Assembly: GCA_039028895.1 (NCBI GenBank)
Contig: JBCCHF010000026.1
Location: forward strand, 1-64,000
DNA: 64,000 bases
Origin: JAHDCJ01 sp039028895
GTDB taxonomy: Bacteria; Bacteroidota; Bacteroidia; Chitinophagales; Saprospiraceae
Direction: 5' to 3'
The notes under the pieces are model-generated. The model searched no databases. It saw only the letters and a program-made list of their open reading frames with translations, and had not been told where the DNA came from. Shown piece after piece: positions 1 to 8,582 of the stretch. Made by a program: the position numbers and the translations under genes. Numbering within the stretch: position 1 is the first letter of the stretch; every line of letters begins with the position of its first letter.

Positions 1-374
1 ACGTAGGTAATAATGATGATTGTAATGATGAGAATGGTGATATCAACCCTGATGCCATTGAAATTGTCGATGGAGAGGATAACGATTGTAACGGATTGAC
101 AGATGATGTAGTTAGCACCGAGGAGCTAAATTCTGTATTCAGGGTATATCCGAATCCGGCCCATTCCACAATAGTTGTAGAAATGGAAAATGGAGGCTTT
201 GTCAGTGCCCAAATCATTAATCCTGTAGGACAGATTCTCAAATCATTTGATTTGGATATTAGCAGTGGAAGTTCCTCTATAGCATTGAACAATTTACCTG
301 GCGGACTTTACTATCTCAGGTTGTTAGACAATGAGGGCGTTACGCTAGGCGGGAAAAAATTCCTGAAATTGTAG
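1..374 (+). CDS. C-terminal end of a T9SS-secreted protein with MopE-type metal-binding motif (5' end outside window)
   Basis: Open from the left edge (first whole codon at base 3) to a TAG at 372-374. The visible part begins with an Asp/Asn-rich stretch containing DCNDENGDINPDA and DGEDNDCNG, the pattern of the putative metal-binding MopE motif found as short repeats in secreted bacterial proteins. It ends with a typical T9SS type A sorting domain: VYPNPAHSTIVVEM at the start, a GLYYLRL strand near the end and a basic KKFLKL terminus. The protein is therefore predicted to cross the outer membrane through the type IX system and be attached to, or released from, the cell surface. Its main domain lies outside the window, so no specific function can be given. 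The next gene is convergent. Confidence 0.8.
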   Translation, partial: VGNNDDCNDENGDINPDAIEIVDGEDNDCNGLTDDVVSTEELNSVFRVYPNPAHSTIVVEMENGGFVSAQIINPVGQILKSFDLDISSGSSSIALNNLPGGLYYLRLLDNEGVTLGGKKFLKL

Positions 375-396
375 ATCTTTCAAGTTTGTTGGAGGA

Positions 397-1575
397 TTAT
401 CCGTGGAATCTTGCTGCTTCTTCTCCTTTCGTTCCTGGTTGCAGGTTTCTCCATTGAAACTTGGGTAGCCAAGGGTTTTTCTTTGATTCGATACAATCGG
501 CTATCAAACTGCCCAGTATTGGGGCAAACTTAAATCCGTGGCCACTACCGCCTGAAGCAACCACTAAACCTTGCTTTTCAGGATGATGATCGATTAGGAA
601 ATGCTCGTCAAGGGTGTCGCAGTATAAACACCTGCGTGTTGACGCCACTGGAGCATTTGCCAAACCTGGGAAACTTGTTTTTAAGTAGTTTCTCAATTTT
701 GCTTCATCATCTGCTGTTACCTCCCTTGCATCATTTTCCGGATGAATAGTGAGTCCAATGCCATGATTTGATACTTTAATGACTCCATCAACCGGATGGA
801 CAGGGAAACCATACCAGCCAGTTCGGGCCACATCGGCTGTAAAAACAGGGAAATTGGAAAATTGGAACAGACCTGGGTTTTGGGGTTTTAAGTGAAACAC
901 AGGGTGGCCGCTTACCCGCATCATTGGCCCTAATTCGGGCAGTAATACTGGAGTCCAGGCTCCGGCGGCAACTACTACTGTTTTGGCATTAAAAATCTGC
1001 CCAATAGTAGATTTTACTCCTGTAATTCTACCTTTTTGCTCTAAAATTTCATCAATCTTACATTCCCCTTCCAGATGTACACCTTCATTTTTTGCCCACT
1101 TTACAAGTTGCGTCACGACTTGTCCGCTTTCAGCAAAACCTCCAATGGCGTGGTAAAATCCATCGACATATCGACCATGTTTCCAGGCAGGGAATCGGGT
1201 ATGAATCTCATCTGCATTTAGGCGTTCTGGTTTATGGCCTCTTTTGTTCAGAGTTTTGAAGCTTTCATACTCGAACCCTCCGGGGGCCATAACGTTTTGG
1301 GTAAACATAGCAACTCCGACCTCATGAAAAAGCGGGCGGTCAAATACCTTGTTCCATGCTCTCCAGATAGGCATGCATTGTTCTACCATTTCCATGTATT
1401 GTTCATCAGTGCCATACTCCATCCTTATTACTTTACTAATATCAGTAGAAGCCGCAAGTGGATGAGGTAAGGGGCCTGGATCAAGTAATGCAGTATGATA
1501 ACCTCTTCGAGATAATTCAATTGCAGTTGTTGTTCCGAAAACACCGGCACCAATGATAATGATATCAAAGTTCAT
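397..1575 (-). CDS. Sarcosine-oxidase-like FAD-dependent amine oxidase (monomeric MSOX/SolA type)
   Basis: 392 residues, the normal length for monomeric sarcosine oxidase / N-methyltryptophan oxidase. A dinucleotide-binding motif GAGVFG lies at residues 9-14 and a second FAD-contact region around residue 35 (LLDPGPLPHP). Cys316, in RRCLYCDTLDEHFLID, aligns with the cysteine that carries covalent 8-alpha-S-cysteinyl FAD in MSOX (Cys315 there). The family oxidises secondary N-methyl amino acids to the imine, passing electrons to O2 to give peroxide. No signal peptide is visible, so it should be cytoplasmic. The exact substrate cannot be told from sequence. The gene stands alone, convergent with the T9SS gene on its left. 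It starts at an ATG with no clear Shine-Dalgarno, as is usual in Bacteroidota. Confidence 0.85.
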   Translation of the reverse strand: MNFDIIIIGAGVFGTTTAIELSRRGYHTALLDPGPLPHPLAASTDISKVIRMEYGTDEQYMEMVEQCMPIWRAWNKVFDRPLFHEVGVAMFTQNVMAPGGFEYESFKTLNKRGHKPERLNADEIHTRFPAWKHGRYVDGFYHAIGGFAESGQVVTQLVKWAKNEGVHLEGECKIDEILEQKGRITGVKSTIGQIFNAKTVVVAAGAWTPVLLPELGPMMRVSGHPVFHLKPQNPGLFQFSNFPVFTADVARTGWYGFPVHPVDGVIKVSNHGIGLTIHPENDAREVTADDEAKLRNYLKTSFPGLANAPVASTRRCLYCDTLDEHFLIDHHPEKQGLVVASGGSGHGFKFAPILGSLIADCIESKKNPWLPKFQWRNLQPGTKGEEAARFHG

Positions 1576-1624
1576 TTGACAAATCTAGGTAATTGAAGAG
1601 AATAAAATTACCCAAAGGTAAAGG

Positions 1625-1667
1625 AGGTAAAATAAAAATGACGCAGGCGCCCTAATGCCTGCGTCAT
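1625..1667 (-). terminator. Rho-independent terminator of the lipoprotein gene
   Basis: A perfect 11-bp stem (1638-1648 with 1657-1667, core TGACGCAGGC/GCCTGCGTCA) closes an 8-base loop. Read on the minus strand it is followed by TTTTTATTTTA. It lies 34 bases past the stop codon of the lipoprotein gene. Confidence 0.85.
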
Positions 1668-1700
1668 ATAAAATCTAAAATAAAATTGAATAGCCTCTTT

Positions 1701-2375
1701 TTATTCCCCTGCGCATTCTTCTTTCAATCGCTGTAATGCTCCACGGTCATCAAGTGCCACCTGGGTGCCATCTTCGAGCTCGACGGTAAAGGGGAAAGTA
1801 AGTTGTGGTCTTTGCTCGGCATCAGGATTATCTGCATACCATGAGCGAATGGTTTGCTTGAATTCAAGCCTGTTATTTACAGTTACCGTTGATCCGTCAG
1901 GAAATTGCAGCGTAAGCGGGAATACGATATCAAAACAGCGCATTGGCCGATCGCGATGCCCCCTGCGATCTCTTCTATCAAAGAAATCCCGATCACACTC
2001 AGCTGCTACCCTTCGTAGTTGAGCAAGGTCATCAAGACTTATAGCCTCGCCATCCTGAGAAACAACTTCAACAGGGAATACAAGTGATGGGAAGTCTCTT
2101 GTAGCAGGGTTGTTTTCTTTCCAGGTTTGGATGGCAATTCTCAGTTCTTCATAACTGTCTACTGTTCGGGTCGCACCATCAGGAAATTCCAAGGTTAGTG
2201 GAAATACAAACTCGAAACAGCCATAGTGTCCTGCATTACCATCTTTCTGCAGATTAAACATTACATTATCTGTGTAATCTTCAGGATCGTCGAGATTGAA
2301 ATCTTCACTACATGAAAATAAAACGAGCATACTCAGCGCCAGCATCATGCTTTGTTTTACAATTGATTTGAACAT
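1701..2375 (-). CDS. Lipoprotein with two tandem copies of an unnamed ~75-residue domain
   Basis: I place the start at the ATG at 2375; an ATG 39 bases upstream adds 13 residues that would spoil the signal peptide. The resulting 224-residue protein has a lipoprotein signal peptide ending in LVLFSC (Cys22). The mature part holds two homologous units. Each begins with CF-(E/D)-(F/I)-VFPLTL-(E/Q)-FPDG, has a helix (ELRIAIQTW / EFKQTIRSW), then a FP-(V/F)-(E/T)-V-x-x-x-DG strand, and ends with L-x-x-L-(R/K)-x-x-x-x-ECx. Each unit holds a Cys at both ends, so intradomain disulphides are likely. Function unknown. It is transcribed divergently from the sigma/anti-sigma pair and may belong to that regulon. 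A strong terminator follows it. Confidence 0.75.
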   Translation of the reverse strand: MFKSIVKQSMMLALSMLVLFSCSEDFNLDDPEDYTDNVMFNLQKDGNAGHYGCFEFVFPLTLEFPDGATRTVDSYEELRIAIQTWKENNPATRDFPSLVFPVEVVSQDGEAISLDDLAQLRRVAAECDRDFFDRRDRRGHRDRPMRCFDIVFPLTLQFPDGSTVTVNNRLEFKQTIRSWYADNPDAEQRPQLTFPFTVELEDGTQVALDDRGALQRLKEECAGE

Positions 2376-2537
2376 AACTGTGGTTTTGTAATTAAGAATT
2401 GATTTCACTACCATAAGCCGATAGATTTGAATTTGTACTCAAGTTTTTTAATTTTTTTTGTGCTAAACAGCATAAACACCAATTTTGAGGTATAACTTTA
2501 ATTTAGCTTTTTTATTAATAATTGTCATTTTCCAAAT

Positions 2538-3104
2538 ATGTCTGACCAGCAATTATGGGATCGGTTAAAATCAGGTGAGCAGTCAGCGCTCAGGGAAATC
2601 TATGAACAACATATCGATTTTCTGTTGGGCTATGGTCGTCGGTTTGGAAAAGACATGACTATTGTTGAAGACAGTATCCATGATCTCTTCGTTCATTTAT
2701 GGCAGAAAAGAAAATCGATTGGGGGTACCGATAAAATCAGACCCTATCTGGTCACTGCACTGCGAAGACGGATAATTAAAAATCATGGAAATCAAAAAGG
2801 CAGCACTTCGGATCAACCGATAGAAACCTATAATTTTCAAGCCGAACCAGCCATCGAAAATAAAATCATAAAATCTGAGCGCGAACTTGAGCAGAATGAA
2901 AAATTAGCAGTTGCTATGGCAAAACTTAGTGAACGGGAGAAAGAAGTCCTGATCCATAAGTATCACCATGATATGGATTACAAGGATATATCCCTGGTTA
3001 TGGATATTAATTACCAATCGGTAAGGAACCTGGTGGCTAGAGCCCTGAAAAAACTGAGATCCGGATTACAAATAGTTTGGCTACTATTTTTATTATGTGT
3101 CTAA
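2538..3104 (+). CDS. ECF-type RNA polymerase sigma factor (FecI-like)
   Basis: 188 residues, the standard length for an ECF sigma factor. Residues about 10-85 form sigma region 2 (DSIHDLFVHLWQKRKSI is the DNA-melting/-10 reading part). Residues about 125-180 form region 4 with a helix-turn-helix (LSEREKEVLIHKYHHDMDY followed by DISLVMDINYQSVRNLVARA). There is no further domain; the C-terminal WLLFLLCV is unusually hydrophobic. It is followed 73 bases later by a FecR-type anti-sigma gene and then a TonB-dependent receptor, the classical cell-surface-signalling arrangement in which ligand-loaded receptor activates the sigma factor through FecR. The divergent partner on the left is the duplicated-domain lipoprotein. 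Confidence 0.9.
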   Translation: MSDQQLWDRLKSGEQSALREIYEQHIDFLLGYGRRFGKDMTIVEDSIHDLFVHLWQKRKSIGGTDKIRPYLVTALRRRIIKNHGNQKGSTSDQPIETYNFQAEPAIENKIIKSERELEQNEKLAVAMAKLSEREKEVLIHKYHHDMDYKDISLVMDINYQSVRNLVARALKKLRSGLQIVWLLFLLCV

Positions 3105-3177
3105 ATGAGTACAAAAACCTATAAATGAGCTTATATAAACAGGAGTGTTTGGCAAGCGAAAGCAGACATCCATCGAA

Positions 3178-4176
3178 ATGAATAACAATTATCTGACATA
3201 TACGATTGAGCAATTAGCCGCTGACGAATCATTTATCAATTGGATAAAGACCAATGACCCAGAGTTGTCTGACCAATGGAGGACATGGCTCGAAAACAAC
3301 CCAAAGGAAGCTGAGAAAGTCGCTGGCGCAAGACAACTGGTCGAGTCTTTGGTTTTTGAGCGTATTGATGGTAGGGCAATTGATAAAGGAGCCCTTTGGG
3401 ATAAGATTGATCAGAGCATTAAACCTTCACCTGAAACAGAAGTCAAAAGTGGCAAAATGGGCTTGCTTAAATCAGCGTTGTGGGCTGCTGCTGCAACACT
3501 TGCCTTTTTCCTGATCTTCAAACCATTTGCCGGAAAGGAAAATACAGTAGTTGCTATGGTTGGTGAACACATGGAAACTACATTGCCTGATAATTCAGAT
3601 GTTTTACTAAATGCTGATTCAGAAATAGGCTATTATCCCAAAAAATGGGGTAAAGGGCGTAATGTTCGATTGGATGGAGAGGCATTTTTTGAAGTTACAA
3701 AAGGCACTCGGTTTATTGTTCATACTAAGCTTGGTACAGTTGAAGTGTTAGGTACAAGCTTCAACGTATTGAGCCGAGGAGACCGTTTTGAAGTGTTTTG
3801 CAAAACAGGAAAGGTTAAGGTATCGTCATTTAACGGAAGGTATAATGTTGTATTGACTCCCGGAAATGCTGCTACGCTAACCCCCAACAAGACTTTTGAA
3901 AAAACAAAGCTAGGAGATGATGGTCCGCTGGGATGGAAGGCAGGAAATTTCAGTTTTGACGGAGCGACACTGGAGGTAGTGTTTGATGAATTTGAAAGAC
4001 AATATGCTGTAGAAATCCGATCTAGCGAATCGATTGATACGATGCGTTATACGGGGTCGTTTAGTAGAGGAGATTTAAGAAAAGCGCTAAAAGATGTAAC
4101 CTGGCCCATGGGGCTTGAAACCAAAACAGAGGGAAAGAATATTACCGTTACCAAATCAAGCAAACTATCAGATTAA
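3178..4176 (+). CDS. FecR-family transmembrane anti-sigma factor
   Basis: The ATG at 3178 gives 332 residues; an in-frame GTG at 3145 would add 11 residues of no clear value. Residues 1-95 are the cytoplasmic sigma-binding part, 99-117 a single membrane helix (SALWAAAATLAFFLIF), 125-225 the periplasmic FecR domain (MVGEHMETTLPDNSDVLLNA opens it), and about 255-325 a C-terminal DUF4974-like/STN-like module (FSFDGATLEVVFDEFERQY). It should hold the upstream ECF sigma factor inactive until the TonB receptor encoded just downstream signals through its N-terminal STN domain. Confidence 0.9.
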   Translation: MNNNYLTYTIEQLAADESFINWIKTNDPELSDQWRTWLENNPKEAEKVAGARQLVESLVFERIDGRAIDKGALWDKIDQSIKPSPETEVKSGKMGLLKSALWAAAATLAFFLIFKPFAGKENTVVAMVGEHMETTLPDNSDVLLNADSEIGYYPKKWGKGRNVRLDGEAFFEVTKGTRFIVHTKLGTVEVLGTSFNVLSRGDRFEVFCKTGKVKVSSFNGRYNVVLTPGNAATLTPNKTFEKTKLGDDGPLGWKAGNFSFDGATLEVVFDEFERQYAVEIRSSESIDTMRYTGSFSRGDLRKALKDVTWPMGLETKTEGKNITVTKSSKLSD

Positions 4177-4187
4177 ATCCTTCATGG

Positions 4188-6836
4188 TTGATCACCTGCT
4201 TAATGTTATTGCCTGGCTTTGCCTTTTGCCAGGTGAGCGATTTTCATTTTGAGACTGAGCAATCCAATTCTCTGAAGCCTGTTCTTGAGATTTTGTCTGC
4301 TCAATATGGACTCGAATTTGCCTATGACAATATCTTGCTAGATACCAGGTTTCCGCCTTCGAGCATCAGATTTTCTGGTACCCTTGAAGGCTTTCTTGCT
4401 AAAGTTTTTGAGCCTGTAGACATCCTTTTTTCTCTTTCGAGCAATACAAAGGTGCTTTTGCGATCTGCATACGAAAGCGATGACCTGTCTTCTCTTGAAC
4501 ATTCGATTTTCAAAGGCAGGATATTCAACCAATCAGGAGAAACTTTGCCTTATGTCTCAATTTCTGTACCTACAACCAATCTAAATATTCTTTCTGGAGA
4601 AGATGGTAGTTATGAATTGGTAATGTCTCCACTGGAGAAAGATGCAGATGTACACTTTTTATTTTTGGGTTATGAACCGAAAATTATCTCACTTGAGACT
4701 TTAGAAGCCCATCCTGATGTAATCTTGAAGAGCGCGTCTTATCAATTGCAGGAGATTACGATTCTTACTACCCCGCAAAAGTTTATGCCACGGGTAACTG
4801 ACCATGGACTAGAGATAGATGGGAATCTCCTCAAAACTCTTATGGCCTCGGGGTTGAGCGGAGCTGATCTTTTCAGGAATATTCAGCTCCTCCCTGGTGT
4901 TGCTGCATTTGAAGACAATGATACATCAATCAAAATCAGAGGTGGTAAAAGTGATGAAACACTTATCATTTTAGATGGCATCCCAATATTTAGGGCTGAT
5001 CACTACTTTGGAATTTTTAGTGCTATTAATACCGGGTTTGTCAATGAAATCAACCTTTACAGGAATAGTATGCCAATAGAATTTGGTGGGAAAACGTCGG
5101 GACTCCTGCTAATGGGTTCTGAGAATTCATCTGATGTACTTAGCGCTGATTTGGAAGTAAATCTCCTTAATACCTCCGCCGATCTCCAAATACCTTTGGG
5201 CCATAAAGTCAATCTTCTGTTAAGTGGAAGAAGTAGTTATCGCAATGTCAATCAAAGTTTACTTTCAGCCACGGCAGAAGCACAGCCGGTAATTGATATT
5301 GATGACGCAGGTCAAAGTAGGAGTTTGACGAGAAGTCTTCCCGAGTTTCGCTTTCATGACATCAATTCCCGCCTTGTATTTTCACCTTCAAAAGGGACAG
5401 AATTGGATGCCAGCTTTTTCTATAGCTTCGATGATTTTGCGAATCGGTTTAATGCCATTTACCGCGTTAATTCAGAGGTGCGCCCTTCTATTAGCAGAAC
5501 GGAATATGCACATTTTTCGCAATGGGAAAACCTGGGAGGAGCCTTCAATTTCAAACATCAGTTGGATCAGAACTGGCACCTTTCCGGTAACGCTCATGTT
5601 TCTTCCTATAATGTGGATGAATCCATAACATCCTCCATTTTGCGGATAACACCAGTTGATTCAACCTTCCTGTCTTTTAACAATTTTCAGTTTAATGAGA
5701 TTATCCAGTCGGGCGGACGATTCCTTGCTACACATGAAAATTTAAATAACAACCAGTTGAAGATTGGGGCCTCCGCAACTTTCCTTTCCGCCGATGTCCG
5801 ATTTAATGAAGATGATTCAACCTTTTTTCAAAGGTCTGATAATGCCAGTGATCTGAGGCTTTTCGGAAGTTATAGAGCTTTAATCAATGACAAAATTTCA
5901 CTGGAAGCCGGCAGTAGAGTTATTTATTATGAAGGAAGCCGGAAGCCTTACTTTTCCCCGCAACTGTTGCTAGGTTATCTTGTAAACAGTAACACGAGTT
6001 TAAAGGCATCTGTAAGTCGAAATTACCAATTTACAAGGGCGCTATATCTTGAAAACCGACTAGGGCAAAATCGTGAATTTGTCGTATTGGCAAATGGCGA
6101 AAATATTCCGGTAGGGCATTCTACGAATTTTATGGTTGGCGGTTCAATAACTGAAAAAGTGGTATCTCTGGATTTTGAAGCCTACCATAAGATTTTGCAT
6201 GGTGTTTTGGAAGTTGCCTTGCTGAATAATGGGTTCGATGATAACTTCTCAGGTCCATCAACGAATAGCAATTATCGACTCTTTTCAGGGACAGGCACTT
6301 CAACAGGGATGGATATTTTGTTGGCGGTAGAAAAAGGGGAGTATACAGGGTGGCTTTCATATACGATCAGCAAGACGAGTCACCGATTTCCTCAAATTCA
6401 ATCCAATACCCCTTTTGCGGCACAGAACGACCGACGGCACCAATTAAAATTGGTGAATAAAATGAGTTTTGGCAATTTCGATATTAGTGGTAATTATGTT
6501 TTTAGCAGTGGTCGACCTTACACAGATATTTCAAGTCTTTTACCACTTGTTGATCGTCGAGAACTTCAGGCAGATGACCGACAAAACCGATTGCCCAATT
6601 ACCATCGGCTAGACCTTGGCATACAATATGGTTTTTCAATGGGAAAAATTAAATCCAGTATCGGTGTGTCAGTTTATAATCTTACCGGTCGGCAAAATGT
6701 GAACTACTTTCAGTTTTTATACAACCTTCCGGAGACGGAAAATAGTAGTAGCACTTTGAGAAGTAACACGGTGGTAGGTACAGAAGCAGAAATGCTTCCT
6801 CGAACCTTGAATCTAAGTTTTAAGCTCTCCTATTAA
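4188..6836 (+). CDS. TonB-dependent outer-membrane receptor with STN and carboxypeptidase-like domains (FecA-type transducer)
   Basis: Domain order: short signal peptide ending AFC-Q, STN signalling domain (about residues 20-95, LEILSAQYGLEFAYDN), a carboxypeptidase-regulatory-like beta sandwich (about 105-190, FKGRIFNQSGETLPYVSISV), plug domain (about 205-300, IKIRGGKSDETLIILDGIPI), and a beta-barrel to the C-terminus ending in a TLNLSFKLSY strand. The STN domain marks it as the receptor that signals to the FecR/sigma pair encoded directly upstream. The ligand is unknown. The start is doubtful: the reading frame has no ATG before codon 6, so the coordinate given uses a TTG 11 bases after the FecR stop. 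The frame stays open back into the FecR gene, so an overlapping non-ATG start is possible. Confidence 0.85.
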   Translation: MITCLMLLPGFAFCQVSDFHFETEQSNSLKPVLEILSAQYGLEFAYDNILLDTRFPPSSIRFSGTLEGFLAKVFEPVDILFSLSSNTKVLLRSAYESDDLSSLEHSIFKGRIFNQSGETLPYVSISVPTTNLNILSGEDGSYELVMSPLEKDADVHFLFLGYEPKIISLETLEAHPDVILKSASYQLQEITILTTPQKFMPRVTDHGLEIDGNLLKTLMASGLSGADLFRNIQLLPGVAAFEDNDTSIKIRGGKSDETLIILDGIPIFRADHYFGIFSAINTGFVNEINLYRNSMPIEFGGKTSGLLLMGSENSSDVLSADLEVNLLNTSADLQIPLGHKVNLLLSGRSSYRNVNQSLLSATAEAQPVIDIDDAGQSRSLTRSLPEFRFHDINSRLVFSPSKGTELDASFFYSFDDFANRFNAIYRVNSEVRPSISRTEYAHFSQWENLGGAFNFKHQLDQNWHLSGNAHVSSYNVDESITSSILRITPVDSTFLSFNNFQFNEIIQSGGRFLATHENLNNNQLKIGASATFLSADVRFNEDDSTFFQRSDNASDLRLFGSYRALINDKISLEAGSRVIYYEGSRKPYFSPQLLLGYLVNSNTSLKASVSRNYQFTRALYLENRLGQNREFVVLANGENIPVGHSTNFMVGGSITEKVVSLDFEAYHKILHGVLEVALLNNGFDDNFSGPSTNSNYRLFSGTGTSTGMDILLAVEKGEYTGWLSYTISKTSHRFPQIQSNTPFAAQNDRRHQLKLVNKMSFGNFDISGNYVFSSGRPYTDISSLLPLVDRRELQADDRQNRLPNYHRLDLGIQYGFSMGKIKSSIGVSVYNLTGRQNVNYFQFLYNLPETENSSSTLRSNTVVGTEAEMLPRTLNLSFKLSY

Positions 6837-7034
6837 TTGACAATGAAAAGTGATAAAAGTCAATCACCACGGTAACTAAAATCAAGGCATAGAGGCTAAA
6901 AAGCTGTGTCATAGAATAAGTTCAACCAATAAAAATTAGAATTCTGAAAAAGCTATCAGCATTGAAATGACTGACTGCTTCTCTATGGCCAGATACCACG
7001 GGGAGGTGTTTAAGAAATTGGTCCTAAAGTCTGG

Positions 7035-7072
7035 AAAAGCAGGTAAGAGCTTTCCTGCTTTATTTATACTTT
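7035..7072 (+). terminator. Terminator-like hairpin in the 361-base gap after the TonB receptor
   Basis: An 8-bp stem, AAAGCAGG (7036-7043) with CCTGCTTT (7054-7061), is followed by ATTTATACTTTTTT. It lies about 200 bases after the receptor stop. The rest of the gap 6837-7197 holds no open frame; apart from this hairpin I see only the promoter-like motif at 7131-7160. Confidence 0.5.
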
Positions 7073-7130
7073 TTTGGTAAAAGAAATGTAATATCAACGA
7101 GTTTTAACATTTAATTAGAAGTTTTCATAA

Positions 7131-7160
7131 TTGATGATTGTCGATTATTTCTTAACATTG
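7131..7160 (+). promoter_or_regulatory. Candidate Bacteroidota-type promoter of the M16 peptidase pair
   Basis: TTG (7131-7133), a 19-base spacer, then TAACATTG (7153-7160), one mismatch from the -33 TTG / -7 TAnnTTTG consensus described for Bacteroidota. Predicted transcription start is about 30 bases before the ATG at 7198. Confidence 0.45.
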
Positions 7161-7197
7161 GTTCCGAATTGATTTACCTAAGAAAACCATAAAATCT

Positions 7198-8559
7198 ATG
7201 CAACGACTGAGAATCCTTTTCGCCATTCTTATCTTCTTGCCTTCCGCGGTTTTTGCCCAACATTCACTTCCTGATAATTTCTTTTACAAGAAATTGAAAA
7301 ACGGGCTTGAAGTGTTGGTGATTGAAGATAATACAGTGCCTTTGGCAACAATCGAAATTACTGTTCGCAATGGTTCTTATTGCGAATCTCCTGAGTATGA
7401 TGGAATGTCTCACCTTTATGAACATATGTTTTTTAAAGCAAATAAGGATATTCCTTCGCAAGAAGCATTTTTGCAAAGGGTACAGGAATTGGGGATTTCC
7501 TTTAACGGAACAACATCGACTGAGCGCGTTAATTATTTTATTACGCTCAGTAACCTGAAATTGAAGGAGGGGCTTAAGTTTATGAATTCAGCTATTCGCC
7601 ACCCACTTTTTCTTGAGGAAGAAATGGAAGCTGAAAATCCAGTTGTTGATGCTGAATTTCAACGTGCCGAATCAAATCCTGCATTCTTTCTTTTCCATGA
7701 TTTGGGCAAAAATATGTGGGGCGAACATTATAGCCGTAAAAATGTCATTGGTGACCACGATATTATTGTAACAGCGACCAGTGATAAAATGAGGACCATT
7801 CAGGACAGATATTACTATCCAAACAACTCATTGATTACAATCGCCGGCGATGTTAATCATAAGGATGCTTTCAAGTTGGTCAAGAAGATTTACAAAGACT
7901 GGGAGCCTTCTGGTTTCGACCCATTTGAAAAATACCCGATCCCTGAATTTGAGCCGCTCGCAGAAGACAAATTCTTTATTACAGAAAATGAAAATGCTCA
8001 AACTCCTATCATCATGATGGGCTGGCACGGACCAGATACCAGAAGTGATATTCCAGCGACCTACGCAGCAGACGTCTTTTCATTTATCCTGGGTCAGCAA
8101 TCCTCAAAATTCCAGCAGGAATTAGTTGATTCAGGATTGGCCCTCCAGGTAAGTGAAGGTTATCAGACTAATCGATATGTCGGTCCCATGCAGATTGTTT
8201 TGGTGCCAAACCCAACCAAGATTAAGGAGGCAATGGCTAAGATTGAAGAACACATTAACATGTGGACAGATGATGATTACTTTACCGATGAGCAATTGGA
8301 AACTGCAAAGCGGTTACTGTCTATTCAGGATGCTTATGGTCGTGAACAAACATCTCAATTCATTCATACTGTAACCTACTGGTGGGCATCTGCAAGTATT
8401 GACTACTATCTCAATTATGTAGAAAACCTTCAAAAGGTTACAAGAGAAGATATAAAGCGTTACGTTGAGACGTACTATCAGGGTAAACCGAAGGTGGTTG
8501 GTATCCTGGTGTCACCAAAGATGAAAGATGATATTATCAAGAACATGCTTAATCCTTAA
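7198..8559 (+). CDS. M16-family zinc metallopeptidase (catalytic subunit)
   Basis: 453 residues with a signal peptide (MQRLRILFAILIFLPSAVFA). The inverted zinc motif is intact: H72-L-Y-E75-H76, with E146xxxxxxE153 in the expected place 77 residues after H76, giving the third zinc ligand. The C-terminal half is the second M16 fold (TYAADVFSFILGQQSSKFQQ). M16 enzymes of this two-domain size work as pairs with a second subunit, here encoded 23 bases downstream, and degrade short peptides in a closed chamber. The protein is predicted to be periplasmic. It is the first gene of a two-gene operon with a promoter-like motif upstream and a long hairpin after the second gene. Confidence 0.92.
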   Translation: MQRLRILFAILIFLPSAVFAQHSLPDNFFYKKLKNGLEVLVIEDNTVPLATIEITVRNGSYCESPEYDGMSHLYEHMFFKANKDIPSQEAFLQRVQELGISFNGTTSTERVNYFITLSNLKLKEGLKFMNSAIRHPLFLEEEMEAENPVVDAEFQRAESNPAFFLFHDLGKNMWGEHYSRKNVIGDHDIIVTATSDKMRTIQDRYYYPNNSLITIAGDVNHKDAFKLVKKIYKDWEPSGFDPFEKYPIPEFEPLAEDKFFITENENAQTPIIMMGWHGPDTRSDIPATYAADVFSFILGQQSSKFQQELVDSGLALQVSEGYQTNRYVGPMQIVLVPNPTKIKEAMAKIEEHINMWTDDDYFTDEQLETAKRLLSIQDAYGREQTSQFIHTVTYWWASASIDYYLNYVENLQKVTREDIKRYVETYYQGKPKVVGILVSPKMKDDIIKNMLNP

Positions 8560-8582
8560 TTAACCTATTCAACACCAAAATC

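Noticed and set aside
1234..1470. Plus-strand open frame inside the sarcosine-oxidase-like gene
   Set aside because: It lies wholly within a well-supported enzyme gene on the other strand and has no recognisable features.
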